This document shows positions 1-12,000 of a stretch of DNA of 64,000 nt, piece by piece. The stretch is taken from assembly GCA_907165135.1 (NCBI GenBank), contig OU015568.1, positions 4,906,501 through 4,970,500 of the forward strand. Direction: 5' to 3'. The position numbers and the translations under genes are program-made. Within the stretch, counting starts at the first letter, position 1; every line of letters starts with the position of its first letter. This stretch comes from Oikopleura dioica (lineage: Eukaryota > Chordata > Appendicularia > Copelata > Oikopleuridae). The notes beneath the pieces are model-generated. The model saw only the letters and a program-made list of their open reading frames with translations, was not told the DNA's origin and did no database searches.

Positions 1-3000
1 ACCGTCCAATCGGGATATATTAAGAAGCGATTCGAGAAGCAGCCAAAAGATGTCGAGGTCAGAATCGGCCAAGGAACGGATCAAAGTCAAGTTCAAGTTC
101 AAATTTTTTTTTTGCATTTCTTACCACAAAAATGTCTCCAGATGTCAACAAATATCCTCTCATGTCCAGAAATATGAGTTTAATGTCCAAAGATGAACTC
201 AAATGTCGCTTAATGTCTCTATTTTATGACAAAATGTCTTCAGATGTATCCAAATGTCCTTTGATATCACCATTTTTCTTCATCAACGGACATTATACCG
301 ACATTGCGAGACATTTGAGGACATCTTCTGACATTCAGAAGGAATTTTTTTATTTAACAACATTTGTCGACATCTGGGACATAAAAATTTTCATTTTTTT
401 GTCTATAGACTAAAGACTATAGTAGAAGAGCTACACTTTTTTGACTAAAATATTCTAGAGCTTGATACGTCTGTATGCCCTTAATTTTCCGCCTCCCGTC
501 ATTGACCTTTTTTCCATGTTCAAAAGTGCAAAATTGCGATTCCACTATCAACTGATGAACATCTCAAGCCACTTTTTGGATCTTGACCGAACAAGATCTC
601 AAATCTTTTTGAGCTGTAATTGAAGCAAATTGAAATTGAACGAAGTAGTACTTCGCGCGCTTGTGTGAATTGACTTTGATCCGATGATAACAGCCGTCCA
701 CTTCGACTGTCAAGCGCCGAAAGGCTTTCCGGATTCGGTCCAGATCCCCTTTTGAATAGTAATTTTGAGACACACTCTGTAATTTTTTGGAACGAGCGTT
801 TTTCGATTCACTGGAGTTTTCGAACAGTCAAAAGGTCAAATCATGTTGGCTTCATCAAAATTTTTTGAAACGTTGAAATTTGGCGCCGAAAACCTGTGAA
901 GAAACCTGAGTCAGGGTTGGAGACAGGCAATTTCAATTTTTTATACTAAAACTCTCAATTTGGACTCGAAAACCTGTGTATAAACCTGAGTCAGGGTCCT
1001 GAGAAATGTATTTAAAGCCTTGTTAGGACCCTGAGTAAGGGTTCATACACAGGTTTTCAAGCCCAGATTAAGACTTTCAGTATAGAAAAATAAAAGACCC
1101 AGTATCCAATCCTGACTCAGGTTTCTTCAGAAGAACCTGTTCTTTTTTCGAGAAACTCTTAATTTTCAAGTTGAAAGCTGGCTTTTTTCGTGTTTACGGC
1201 CTCACGTACAAGAACGTTAATCCCATCCAGGTGCGAAATTTCTCTGGAGCACTGTCTGTCAATTTCACCGTTGATTCTTGTTTTGGCAAGACCGCCAAGG
1301 TCAGAATCGTGACTGCTGTCATGAGAGTTTAGAATCGTTTTGTTGATGATTTCCACGGAAGCGCGAATTTTAGAAACAACGAGTGCGCGGGGCAACTGAG
1401 CTGAACGTGTCCACTAAATACCGCGGCCGAGTGGGCAAGAGTGTTAAAAATGGCGGACTTTCAATTGACTCGTTTGAATTCTTCTCACACACAATTTAGA
1501 AACGCGTTCCTTCCACTAAATTTCAGATTCACGCGGTTTTTGACGTACAAATGCTCCGAAAATCGAAAATTTACGCGAAAAAAATATGTTCCTAACAGGA
1601 TTCGAACTCATCACCTTCTGTTTAGCTACTTTCATGATCTTTTAATTGTTTCATTTTTGTGTGACCATAAATTTTAAAACCATTTAAAGTCTTATAATTT
1701 ATAATTTATAAAAAAATACAAGAAAAATATTATGAATAAAAAACTTGAATCAAGACTCTTGATTCAAGAGGTCATAAATTCGAATCCCGCTGGAAACATG
1801 TTTTTTCGTTTTTTACTGAAAATTGTTATCTCCGAGAAAACCCGGTCAAAAAATTGCCGTGTCAACTACGGTACGGATGCAACAATCCATTACCAAGCTG
1901 ATTCCGGCTAGAATGGCGATTTTGGGTTCGCCCCGTTCACAGAGCCCAAAAATGCAAGCCGCCATAAGACCACCACAGCTCGCAAATTGAGCGATCCTCG
2001 GCATCTGCCTGAAAAGAGAGAAATAATAAACGACTAGTTGTCTGAAAATATTTGCGCTTTTGTAAGCCAAAGATAACACGATTTTAGACAACAAGTTGAT
2101 GCCAAAGAGTCCAAATTTCTCCGCCATTTTTGACCGCGATAAAATTCAGTACAAACAGTAGATAGACAGTATAAATTCCTGTTTTAGTGTGTCTCATCAG
2201 TTTTTGAGTTGTTTTCTTTAAAATTCTGGACCGCGCCTCTAAGCCGCCGATTATCAGATGGGAAAAAGAAAACCAACCCATCAAAGCGACCGGCAACATC
2301 CGGGTAAGTCAGATAACCTCCCACCTCACTTCGTAAATACGAAGTTTTGGTTTGTTTTTTTGGCAGTAGAAGGGGTCCATTTGAGTTATGCAGGAGCCCT
2401 TTTAGAAACGAGCTTAGGGATAGGATTCTTTTTCCATCAAAAATCTTTATTTTCTACGTAAAAATAAGGGTATCGCTATAATATTTCCTCCAAAAGATAA
2501 AGTAATATTAATAGCATTTATCAAGCCTTATATGAAAGAATTATGATAGTGATACCCTTATTTTCTTGATTGAAAGAAAAGATAATGAATAAGGGTGTAA
2601 CTCCACTAAACAAGTTTGTAGAAATAGCCTTACTTATTTAGTTAAGATACACCCTTATTCATTTTCTTTCAAAAACCGATGAAAATAAGGGTATCACTGA
2701 AGTAATTATTTCGAAAAATCATATTTTGTTTATATTCTCCTCTAAGTAACCGCATTAATTTCTGCGTGCATCCACATTTTTCCGATCGAAATCGCTCAAT
2801 ATGACATTGACAGAAAGCAGGTCGGTTATTACTGTCAGCCTGGTCTGATGCCCTGTCACTGTGGAAGTTCTAAACATATGTCATTTTACGCTCTTGACAT
2901 TTCACCCACGTTTTTGGTTAAATCGAGCTTACCGTAAAGTCACAAGACTTATCTAAGAAAAGAAAATTGAAAACTAAAAACTATTTTTGTAGAAAAATCT

Positions 3001-6000
3001 CGCTCTTCTTTAAATCCCTTTATTCTCCCCGCTCCCTAGTCGGGATGAAAAATTCTAAAGAAAAATCTTATAAATCCCAGCTTCAGTAAAATTCTTCGAA
3101 GAAAAAAAGGAATTTTTGCGGATTTTCTTGACCATCATATATACAAGAGTGACTACTCTTTTTATCTAAGATATAAAATTTTATACAGCAAATGGTTTTT
3201 GATTATTTTGAACGGAATTTTGGAAGGTGCGTTTTTCGCGCTTATCGAAAATCTGACAGCGTCATTGACGCTCGATTTTCGGCTCAAAAGCTCAATTTTT
3301 AAGTAGAAGGGTACTTTTAAAACGAATTTTACGTAAACAAAGCTGATTAAGGGTACCCCTCGCGTCATCAAAACAAGATTCCTTGTCGCTATATTTCAGC
3401 CTTCAACCCTTTTTTAGCCGAGTCAAACTGGCCTGACAATCCTCAATTCAAGCTTGGAAGACGATGGAAAATATACTTGGCAGGGCTCAATCTTTTTTCA
3501 TAACTAAGTCCTTCGGTATCAAGAAAGTTCAAGTTGCTCGATTGCTTCAATTTGTTGAACCTTCGAGTTTGTTTTCAAACACTCTCAAGAGTCTCAAGGG
3601 CGGTCTAAGAGAATCTTAAAACCGGTCAGAACTGTTGCACAAGCAAAAGTTAATCAAAAAGTGTAAACAGCAATTTTTAAAATATTTGTGGTTCACTAAA
3701 AAATCTGCTAACGGGTTGCTAAGACGAGTTTTAGCGAAGATTTTCGGAAAGAATAAACAAGGGGATACCCTTAATTCAATTGCGCTCCCCTTAAATAAAA
3801 CTCAAGTCTAAAAGAAAGCCGATTCGATGGTAACTCAAAAACATTTTCATAATCCAGCTCAATCGGGGATTAAAGCGATTCTTAACCAAGACTGCGAATT
3901 TTATACGACCTCGTTCTCGGTCATTTTGAAACACACAAATCCCTGGGGTCGCGTAACGGGTAAACCCGCTCGCTGCATTAATACGCGTAATCACATACAA
4001 CCCTTCTTTTTGACAATGCCAAGATCTAGCCGCAGACTTTGGTCAGGGTTACAAACGATAAATTTGTCTCTCAAACTCGAGCCAATAAAAAGCATTGCCG
4101 AAAATGTCGCTGGATCCGTGAATTCTAACTCGGCGAGGTTGGTGGTTCTTCAAACTCCTGAAATAGAAGGTCTTCCAAAAGGTAAAAATAAAAGAAGAAT
4201 AAAAAATTCTAGAACCTCTAGTAGAGGTAGAAGTCCCCTGAGTTGGTGGTAGTTTAGATGGTGACAAAATAAGGGGGTATACAGTCATAAGGCCCTGGGA
4301 GGGTTCAAAAGAGGGGGGAGTCTCGTGGCTTGAGGAACGATGGGGGGTCAAGAGCCTACCTCTTAGCTAAGGTTAAGGGTAAAGCCCCCTCCCCCAAGAC
4401 CAAAACCTAAGGCCAGGAGACCTTTCCCTACCAAGGCCTTATCATTGAGGACCCCCTTATTTTCGTCAACATCTAAGTCCAAGTTGAAAGGCGTTCTTTT
4501 GGTCACTATCCTCTTTTTGGCACGAAAGTTCCATTTTTGAATATTCGTGTATTTCAAGATAGTAGCACTGCATTTGACAACTCATCCGTTTTCTTATCTC
4601 AGTCAGTGCATGCATATTTTTTCCAGCGCGATAATGCCCTGTAAGACACGGATCAACTAAGTCATGGCCGCGCTCCGATTTCAGAAACATGACAGTCTCA
4701 ACTTTCCGGGCAAAAACGAGGTGCCAAGAAGGGACTTTCACTGTAATCAGAGCGACTGACCGGAAAGTTGAGATAAACCAAGCTCACGTGACTTGAACAC
4801 TCGCCCGGAAATCGGGGAAGAAGAACAGCTGAGTCATCGCTTCTCAAAACTTAGACAAAAAGAGTGAATGTGAAAAAAGGGTTGAAAGAAAAGAAAGGAC
4901 AATGATTGATGGTGGAAATGTGGTCTGAAGAAATGATTTCGTAACATCGTTTTCTAGCGTCAAACTCGCTGATCTTGGTCGACCCACGTCGAGTATTGAG
5001 TGTCGCGCTAATGGATCACCGACGCCCGTTGTTTTTTGGGAGCTCGACGGAACCAGGTAGAATTCATATTTTTTTATTTTTCAATTAAGATAGCGTTCGG
5101 ATCCTTCAACATTTCTGATAAAATAAGAATTTATTTTTTGTAAAAAGCTGCTTGAAGAAGAGGATTTTCCTATGACGTGTTTTTCGGCGTCAGGAACCGA
5201 CAAAAAATTTGGACAAATTTACGTGGGGCCCACGTCGTGGGCGGCTACTCGGCTGCTGATTGACAGGTTTACCGAATCCACGCATCTGATTGGTTCAAAA
5301 TTTCCACGAAAAATTTGTCGAAAATTTATGCCTGTTCCGGACACCTCCCTTTTTCTAATGTTATTCAGTCAAATTTAATTTTTTTGAAACTTCATTTAAT
5401 AGTTATGTTTATCAACGCTATCTTTTTTATTGATACTCTTAATATTGGGTCATCAAGCTTGTAAAGAAAAAAAATAAATCATCGATAATAAAAAAATAAG
5501 TTATGATTCTCTAGCTAAAGAATACTATTCAAGAAAATACAATAAAAAGATCGTTTGTTTGTAGAATGACGGAGGCAAGTGGTTACAGGAGCACTCTGCG
5601 GCTTGGCAAAGAAGGGATCTACAAGTGCGTTGCGGAAAGCCGCGCTGGGAGCTCAACGAAATCCGTCCTCGTCTACGACGCGCAAATGAACTCGAATAGA
5701 GTTCCGCCGATTGTCAAAAGAACGGTCGATTATGTCGAAGAAGGATTTACAGGAATGGTTCATCCGGTTTTAATTAGCCATTCAGGCTTTTTTTGGGAAA
5801 GAATTTGGCGCTAGAATTTAAAAAAAAGGAAGATTTTAAAATTCATAAGCCACTCAAAAGTGTTTTTTCGCCCCTGTCAAACACAAAATTACTTTCTTTC
5901 GTTTTTCTACGGAAGATAGGTCATCCTTTGTAATTTTGTTTACGGAAAGAGCGCGGCGCCGCTTCTAACGATGAACCACGTGCCCAAGCCGACTGTGCTC

Positions 6001-9000
6001 CGACAAATGCAGATCACCTAACGACTTATAGGTAAGTCACTCCGAGAAAGTATTAATTTTGCTTCATCTTAACAAGTTGGGTAAGAGTCTGGCCGCAAAA
6101 TTGAGGGTTGGGCCCAAAAGGTAAAGGTAACAAAAATGGTAAAGATGAAAGAGCATAGAAGGTATATGATGAAAATTCTAGGCTATAATTATAGCATTTA
6201 TATCATATATAAATTATATTATATAATATAATATATGTTATGACATTTCGCGATCTCTTGAAATTTTTTTTGAGGAGGGATAATGATCGAAATAATTCCA
6301 AATGGAATCTCAATTGAAATTTTCATCATTTATTCATTAAGGCTTGGGCTAGACAGAACCTTTACGGTACGAATAATATTTGCTTGAAGAAATCAAACAA
6401 AGTCTAAATTTTTTCTATATATATTTTCGTTAATAAAGCAAGTTTGTGGTGCTTGTATAGTTCTCACCGACTTCGTTAAAAAATCAAATTTTGCTGCCAA
6501 CGAATAAATATTTTTTAACATAATCAGAGGGCAACTTTTCTAAATTTATGAATCATAAATTATGAAAAGAATCCGGGGGCGGACGGTGCCGGTACCAATC
6601 CGAAATTGGAACCCAGATCGGGTTACCCGGTACCAAGTTTGTTGTACCCGGTACCAAAAAAATATCAGGTAACCGATAATTGAAGTTTCGTTACCTTTCA
6701 GCCGCGGGCCGGACACTAGTTTAAAAGTCAATGGAAAATTATGGCTGTTGAATCGAGAACCTCATGATGATGATCTTCTTTCTGATTTTTCGCAAGCATA
6801 ATCGTTGAAAATATTTGCTCGGGTACCTTCTTTACTTTCTATCTTGAAAAGAAACCCGCTCCCCTTGAAGCACTAAATAGCTAGCCTCCGAGTACTAAGG
6901 TCGTCACTTTGCGCAGAAACGCACCAAAAGGATAAGTACTTGATAAGGGCGGAGGAATCTCGGAGGAACACGTTTTAAAATTTTAAAATGTTGTCGCGAT
7001 AAAATTGACTTGGACACGCGCAAAATGCCTTTTTTCTATTTTTTAGTTCAAAATAATTTGAATATAAGAACAGCATAATTTCAATTTTAGAAAAAACGGC
7101 TCTTTGACCCGATTTTTTTCGTTGAAAGAGAAATCTAAGCAGTGGGCTCTAATAACTTCCCGCGTAAAATTTCCCTCCCGCAAAAACATTTTCTTATGGC
7201 AATTTTCATCCTTAGTTATGTCAGCCAACTGAAAGAACATAATTCCTACTGTCTTCGGCAAAGCTTTTTGGCTTCGAAAGAGATGTTTTTCTAGCGGCGT
7301 AAAGCGATTTATGAAAAAAGTGGCTAACGAGTAAATAAGTGACGCGCTTTTTAAAACGAATTTTCTAAAAGGGTGTCATTTCAAGTTCAAAAATGACCCG
7401 CTACGAAAACCAGATTTTCGGAGGACAGACTTCAGAATATCATTCCTCCAGGAATAGAAAAGAAGGCTCCCCTTTTAACGGGCGACACTAGTTATGTCGC
7501 CAAATGTCGCCAAATGTCGCTGAATGTCGCTGAATGTCGGCGAATGTCGGCGAATGTCGCTGAATATCGAAAATTGTCGGCTTATGTCGCCCTTTTTTGC
7601 CTTTTTGACGACATCGACGACAATCAACGACATTTAGCGACATTCAGCGACATTCGGCGGGATTCGGCGACATAACCAGTGTCGTTTTAACGGGAAAATG
7701 CCTGTGAAAGATCCTTTTTTTAACAGAATCATTAAAATTGTCCCTTTCAGATGGACAGTTGACAACAACGCTTCAACAGCAACTGGAGCCATCCTGTCCC
7801 TCCCCTTCAGTCAATCTGCTCGCTGCGAAGTGTTCAATTCCCGCGGCTCCGCTCAAGTCACCTTTTACAGGTAAAAAGAGGCTGGAAATTTGAAAATTAT
7901 GCAAAGTTTAAATTCGTCTTGTTTCTAAAAATGTTTATCAGGGGCGCGGCACCGACATCTGGTCTGTCTTCGGAAGGTTTAATCCGACAAATATACGTCA
8001 AGGAGAGCGGCGATGGTGTTCAGGCGCCGCTTTTTAAAAAACAATTTAAATCACCTGAAAACGGGGTAATAGGGTTATTGACGCACGATTTCAGTTTTGA
8101 AGATTATTCAACGAAAAAAGCTCGAAAATAACTTTTCTTTGAAAAAAATATTAAAAAAAAAAAATTTTTGAAAAGCCGTTGAAAAAGGTCGATTGGTACA
8201 AAAACGATGATGATAATGATGGTGAAAAAATTGAAAACAATGAAATGGAGCTGAGCATATTCGCGCTAAACAACCCAGATTCCAGCACCTGGCAGCTGCA
8301 GCGAGCCAACCCGCCGATATTTTTGAGCGACAAACTTAGGTAAGTAAACTCATTTCAAACTTATCCACGTTTCCGCAGCCAATTTTCATTTTTTTTTTGT
8401 ATAAAAACGTTTTTTTATAGAAGAACCATAATTTTATGATGCATTTTTTCAACTGGTCATTTTTCTTGATTTGAAAATTCGAATAATTTGTAAAGATCGT
8501 AGTTTCATAGATCAAGTTTCTGTTGCCTTCGTTATTCATGAAAACTTAATTAAAAAACCCTATTGAAAAAAAATAAACTGTATTTTTGTGGGCTCTCAGA
8601 AAATATAATTGATCGAGGTGTATTCTATTCCACGTATCCGCAGGTGCAAAAAGGGTCGATAAAAATCGCCAAGGCATTTGGAGGTCGCTGAGGATGATGC
8701 TCGCTTCCTATCAAGTGATAGCCCCTACATACCAAAAGTACACGGGAGAGGCTTGAAGTCCAGCTCACCGGCGCTTGTTAATTAACCGCGCAATTACGTT
8801 GCTCGTGTTCAAGAACTTCCGAATTGAAAAAAACTCAAAAACTTCAAGACCAAATTTTCGACCCTTCTTTTCTTTGAAATTTGAAGAAAAACGTTGTCGC
8901 CTTCGAGAAATTTTCAGTTTATTTGAATCAACTAACCTTTCTACCCGCAGGAGGCAATCGCCAGTGATGATATTCGCCCGCGATCGAGATACCACAGCTG

Positions 9001-12000
9001 GAGATAGCATCCTTCTTCCGCAAAAAGGTGAGCAAGCGAAACGTCTAAAAGAAGCTGTACTCATCTAAAAGAGCCTTTTTATTATCAAAAAGGAATAATA
9101 AATTATTATTAATAATTGAATAATAATATGAATAATAAAAGAATTATTTCAGAAAAATATGAGATTAATGAATCTTCATCGACGAAAAGCTTCAAACTAA
9201 CTTTTTTAGGCTTTTTCAGGCCTTTTTTCTTATCGTAGTGACGCCCTTATTTGAACTTGATAATACGAGGATATTTTTTAAGCTAAAAAATCAATATTTT
9301 AATGAAAATTTTGATAAAAACTGATCTTTTCCTGGCTTCTTTATAGTTTTTGAAAATAAGGGTGTCACAGCGCTATTTCTTAAAATCCCGATGACTTGTA
9401 TATTTCGCGAAATTTATGATCAATCGAGTTTTTTGATGCTCTCTCCCCTGAAGCTGAATCAAATCTGAGAAGATTATTTTCAGAGGTGATTAAATCCGCT
9501 GCCGGAAAAATCCTGGAAGCCACGCTGAAAAACTCAAGCTTGCATCTCAAATGGGAGAACAAAAAGTGCGATCTTCGGTCAACCATTCTCATCCAAACTC
9601 CTTTTTCCGGTCCCATCCACACTTCTTGCAACCAGAATTCCTACGTCATCGATCTTTCCTCCGAAGAATCGAGCAGAAAAATGGGCATCGTGAAAATGAA
9701 AATTTCTTCTGGCGAAACGGTGTGAACGTAATCCGACAGAAACATCCATAAATCCCCTTCTTTAAGAGCCAAGCGTTTACTAATGAGGTGATTTTCTCAC
9801 GCCGGAGCAACACGGAGCAGACGGCGCTGGTTCCAGTCCTGGCCGATCTTTTCTTCGGTAAGCAAAACGCAAAAGAAAATAAATCCCAAATAGCAGCGTC
9901 GAGAGTTGATTACGTACAAGCTCAAAAAACTCGGCAAGTCAACATCCGCTTTGACGAGGGTGCCACTTGAACTAGTTTAGCGCAAAATCGTTTGATCATA
10001 GCCCGCGAGCGAAATACTGTTTCAGACTGTTTTTACGTCAGCAGAAATATTTTTACGAAATCAATTGAACCTGAATTTGGCTATTTTAAGTCTTGGCTTA
10101 GAATTTCAAAGTCAGAAATCGGTGTAAAAAACCTGAGTCAGGTTTTGAAAATCTTAAATGAAAAGCCGCGTAGCGGCTTTTCAAAACACAGCCGCAGAGC
10201 GGCTTCGCAGAAGTTCTATTTCCACCTATTTTGACACTCTGCAGAAGCCGCTTCGCGGCTTTGTTTGAAAAGCCGCTACGCGGCTTTTCACATAAGATTT
10301 TCAGAACCTGAGTCAGGTTTTCTATGCAGGTTTTTTCGCCAAGTTTTCAAGTTTGAAACTTCAAAATTGAAAATTTGAGTTTTGTTTTGAAGAACTTTTC
10401 GTTTCTTTTTTCTTGATTTTATATGAGTAGGAGCGAGAGTAGAGTGATAGAAAGTCTAAAACAGGGTCTCGAAAAATTGGCGGCTAGGCGGCGGCCAGGG
10501 TTGATTCATACTCCGCGCGCCGCCCGCGCTAAGCCACCACGCATTTCTGGAATCCACGCGCTGGTGGCAAAGGTGGCCGCCGCCCTTCGGATTCCACTGG
10601 CGGCCAAACTTCAATCTCGGGTCAAGAATCATCTTTTTTCCTTGAAAAAAAAAGAGATGAGGAAGGATAAAAAAAACGCTTTTTCAGCGAATAACGGCGT
10701 TTGAAAGGATTTTCCCCAGTATACCCGAAAGTTATTTTTGTCAAAGTCGCTCAAATGCTAGAAAATGGAGTCAAGTGATCCTGATCAGGAGGAAAATGTG
10801 CTCAGAGATGTTACAAACTTTGTTAATGATGGGCCACTTCTTTCTCCGAGAGTCGGGCCGCTTATTTCTCCGGCAGTCGAGATTCAAGAGAATGTCCAGC
10901 AGACAGAGACTCCAAGAAAACAGAGAGAGAAAACGAGAAATCGTATCTTGGAATTGCTTGAGGACACAACTAATTGCACAACTCCATTAAAAAAGTAAGG
11001 ATCTACTGTTCAAAGCTAGTTTAAGACTTAGAAGGGCTAGTTTTAGACTCAGAAAGGTTAATTTTCGACTCAGAACGGCTAGTTTTAGACTCAGATTGGC
11101 TAGTTTAAGACTTCTTTTGTTCAATTCCCAAGTTCATGAATATTCTCTAGAACAAAAATCAAACATGACAATGAGCGAGAGTACGACCTTCAACGCTTAT
11201 CCTATATCGAAAATGGCGTCGAAATCACCACGAATTTTGTTCTCTGCGATCATCCAAAGTGTCGTCTGAACCCTGAAAAAGCTCTCTACATTGGTATACG
11301 AAGTGATCGAAAGTCAAAGAACCTCGACCGATGCAGATATGAGAAACATGAATCCCGCAATCACTCGGAACCGGACAAGTTGATATACTTGCTTGCGACA
11401 AAAGCAATTGCAAGGGGCGCCTTGCCTCTTAATCACTTCGAGTCTGAAGAAATGATCGAGCTTATTGCCGCATTAAATCAGAAATGGGCTGACGGCATCT
11501 CCAGCTACTTCATCGCAAAAAACCTCGAGTAAGTCTTCGTTGTGGATCATACAGTTCGTTAATCTGAGACTAACCTTATTATTAGTTCAATGTCCGCCGA
11601 AGTCATCGCTGATATCAAAGTTCTAGCTGCTGATCTCCTGAACAATAATGATGCCTCAATCGTCTGCGATGGCTATGATCATAGATCAGAAAAATTCATG
11701 GGCGTTCTATTAGTTTCATACAATGAAACAACCGAAATTCTGGAGAAATGGCTACTTTCGTTCAAGAAAATCCATTCTGGAACAGACGCGGCCACAAGAG
11801 AACACCTTCGAGATGTGCTTGTAGATTTTGGCATCGAACGATTCTACGATGAAGATGTAAGTAAAGATTTTCTCCTTTCTCAGTCTGAGACTAGTCTTTC
11901 TTAGTCTTAGACTAGCCTTTCTTCGTCTAAGACTAGCCTTTCTTAGTCCAAGACTAGCCTCCAAACTAGTCCAAAACAAAGGCGTGATACTTGACTGTTC

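Noticed and set aside
132-413. A 93-codon open frame starting at 132
   Set aside because: It is made of repeated ATGTC words inside an inverted-repeat element, so it is not a gene.
1410-1800. tRNA-like words (GGCCGAGTGG near 1427, ATTCGAATCC near 1780, a minus-strand B-box near 1600)
   Set aside because: They cannot be folded into one cloverleaf. The perfect hairpin CTTGAATCAAG/CTTGATTCAAG at 1743-1767 is suggestive but isolated. Probably SINE debris.
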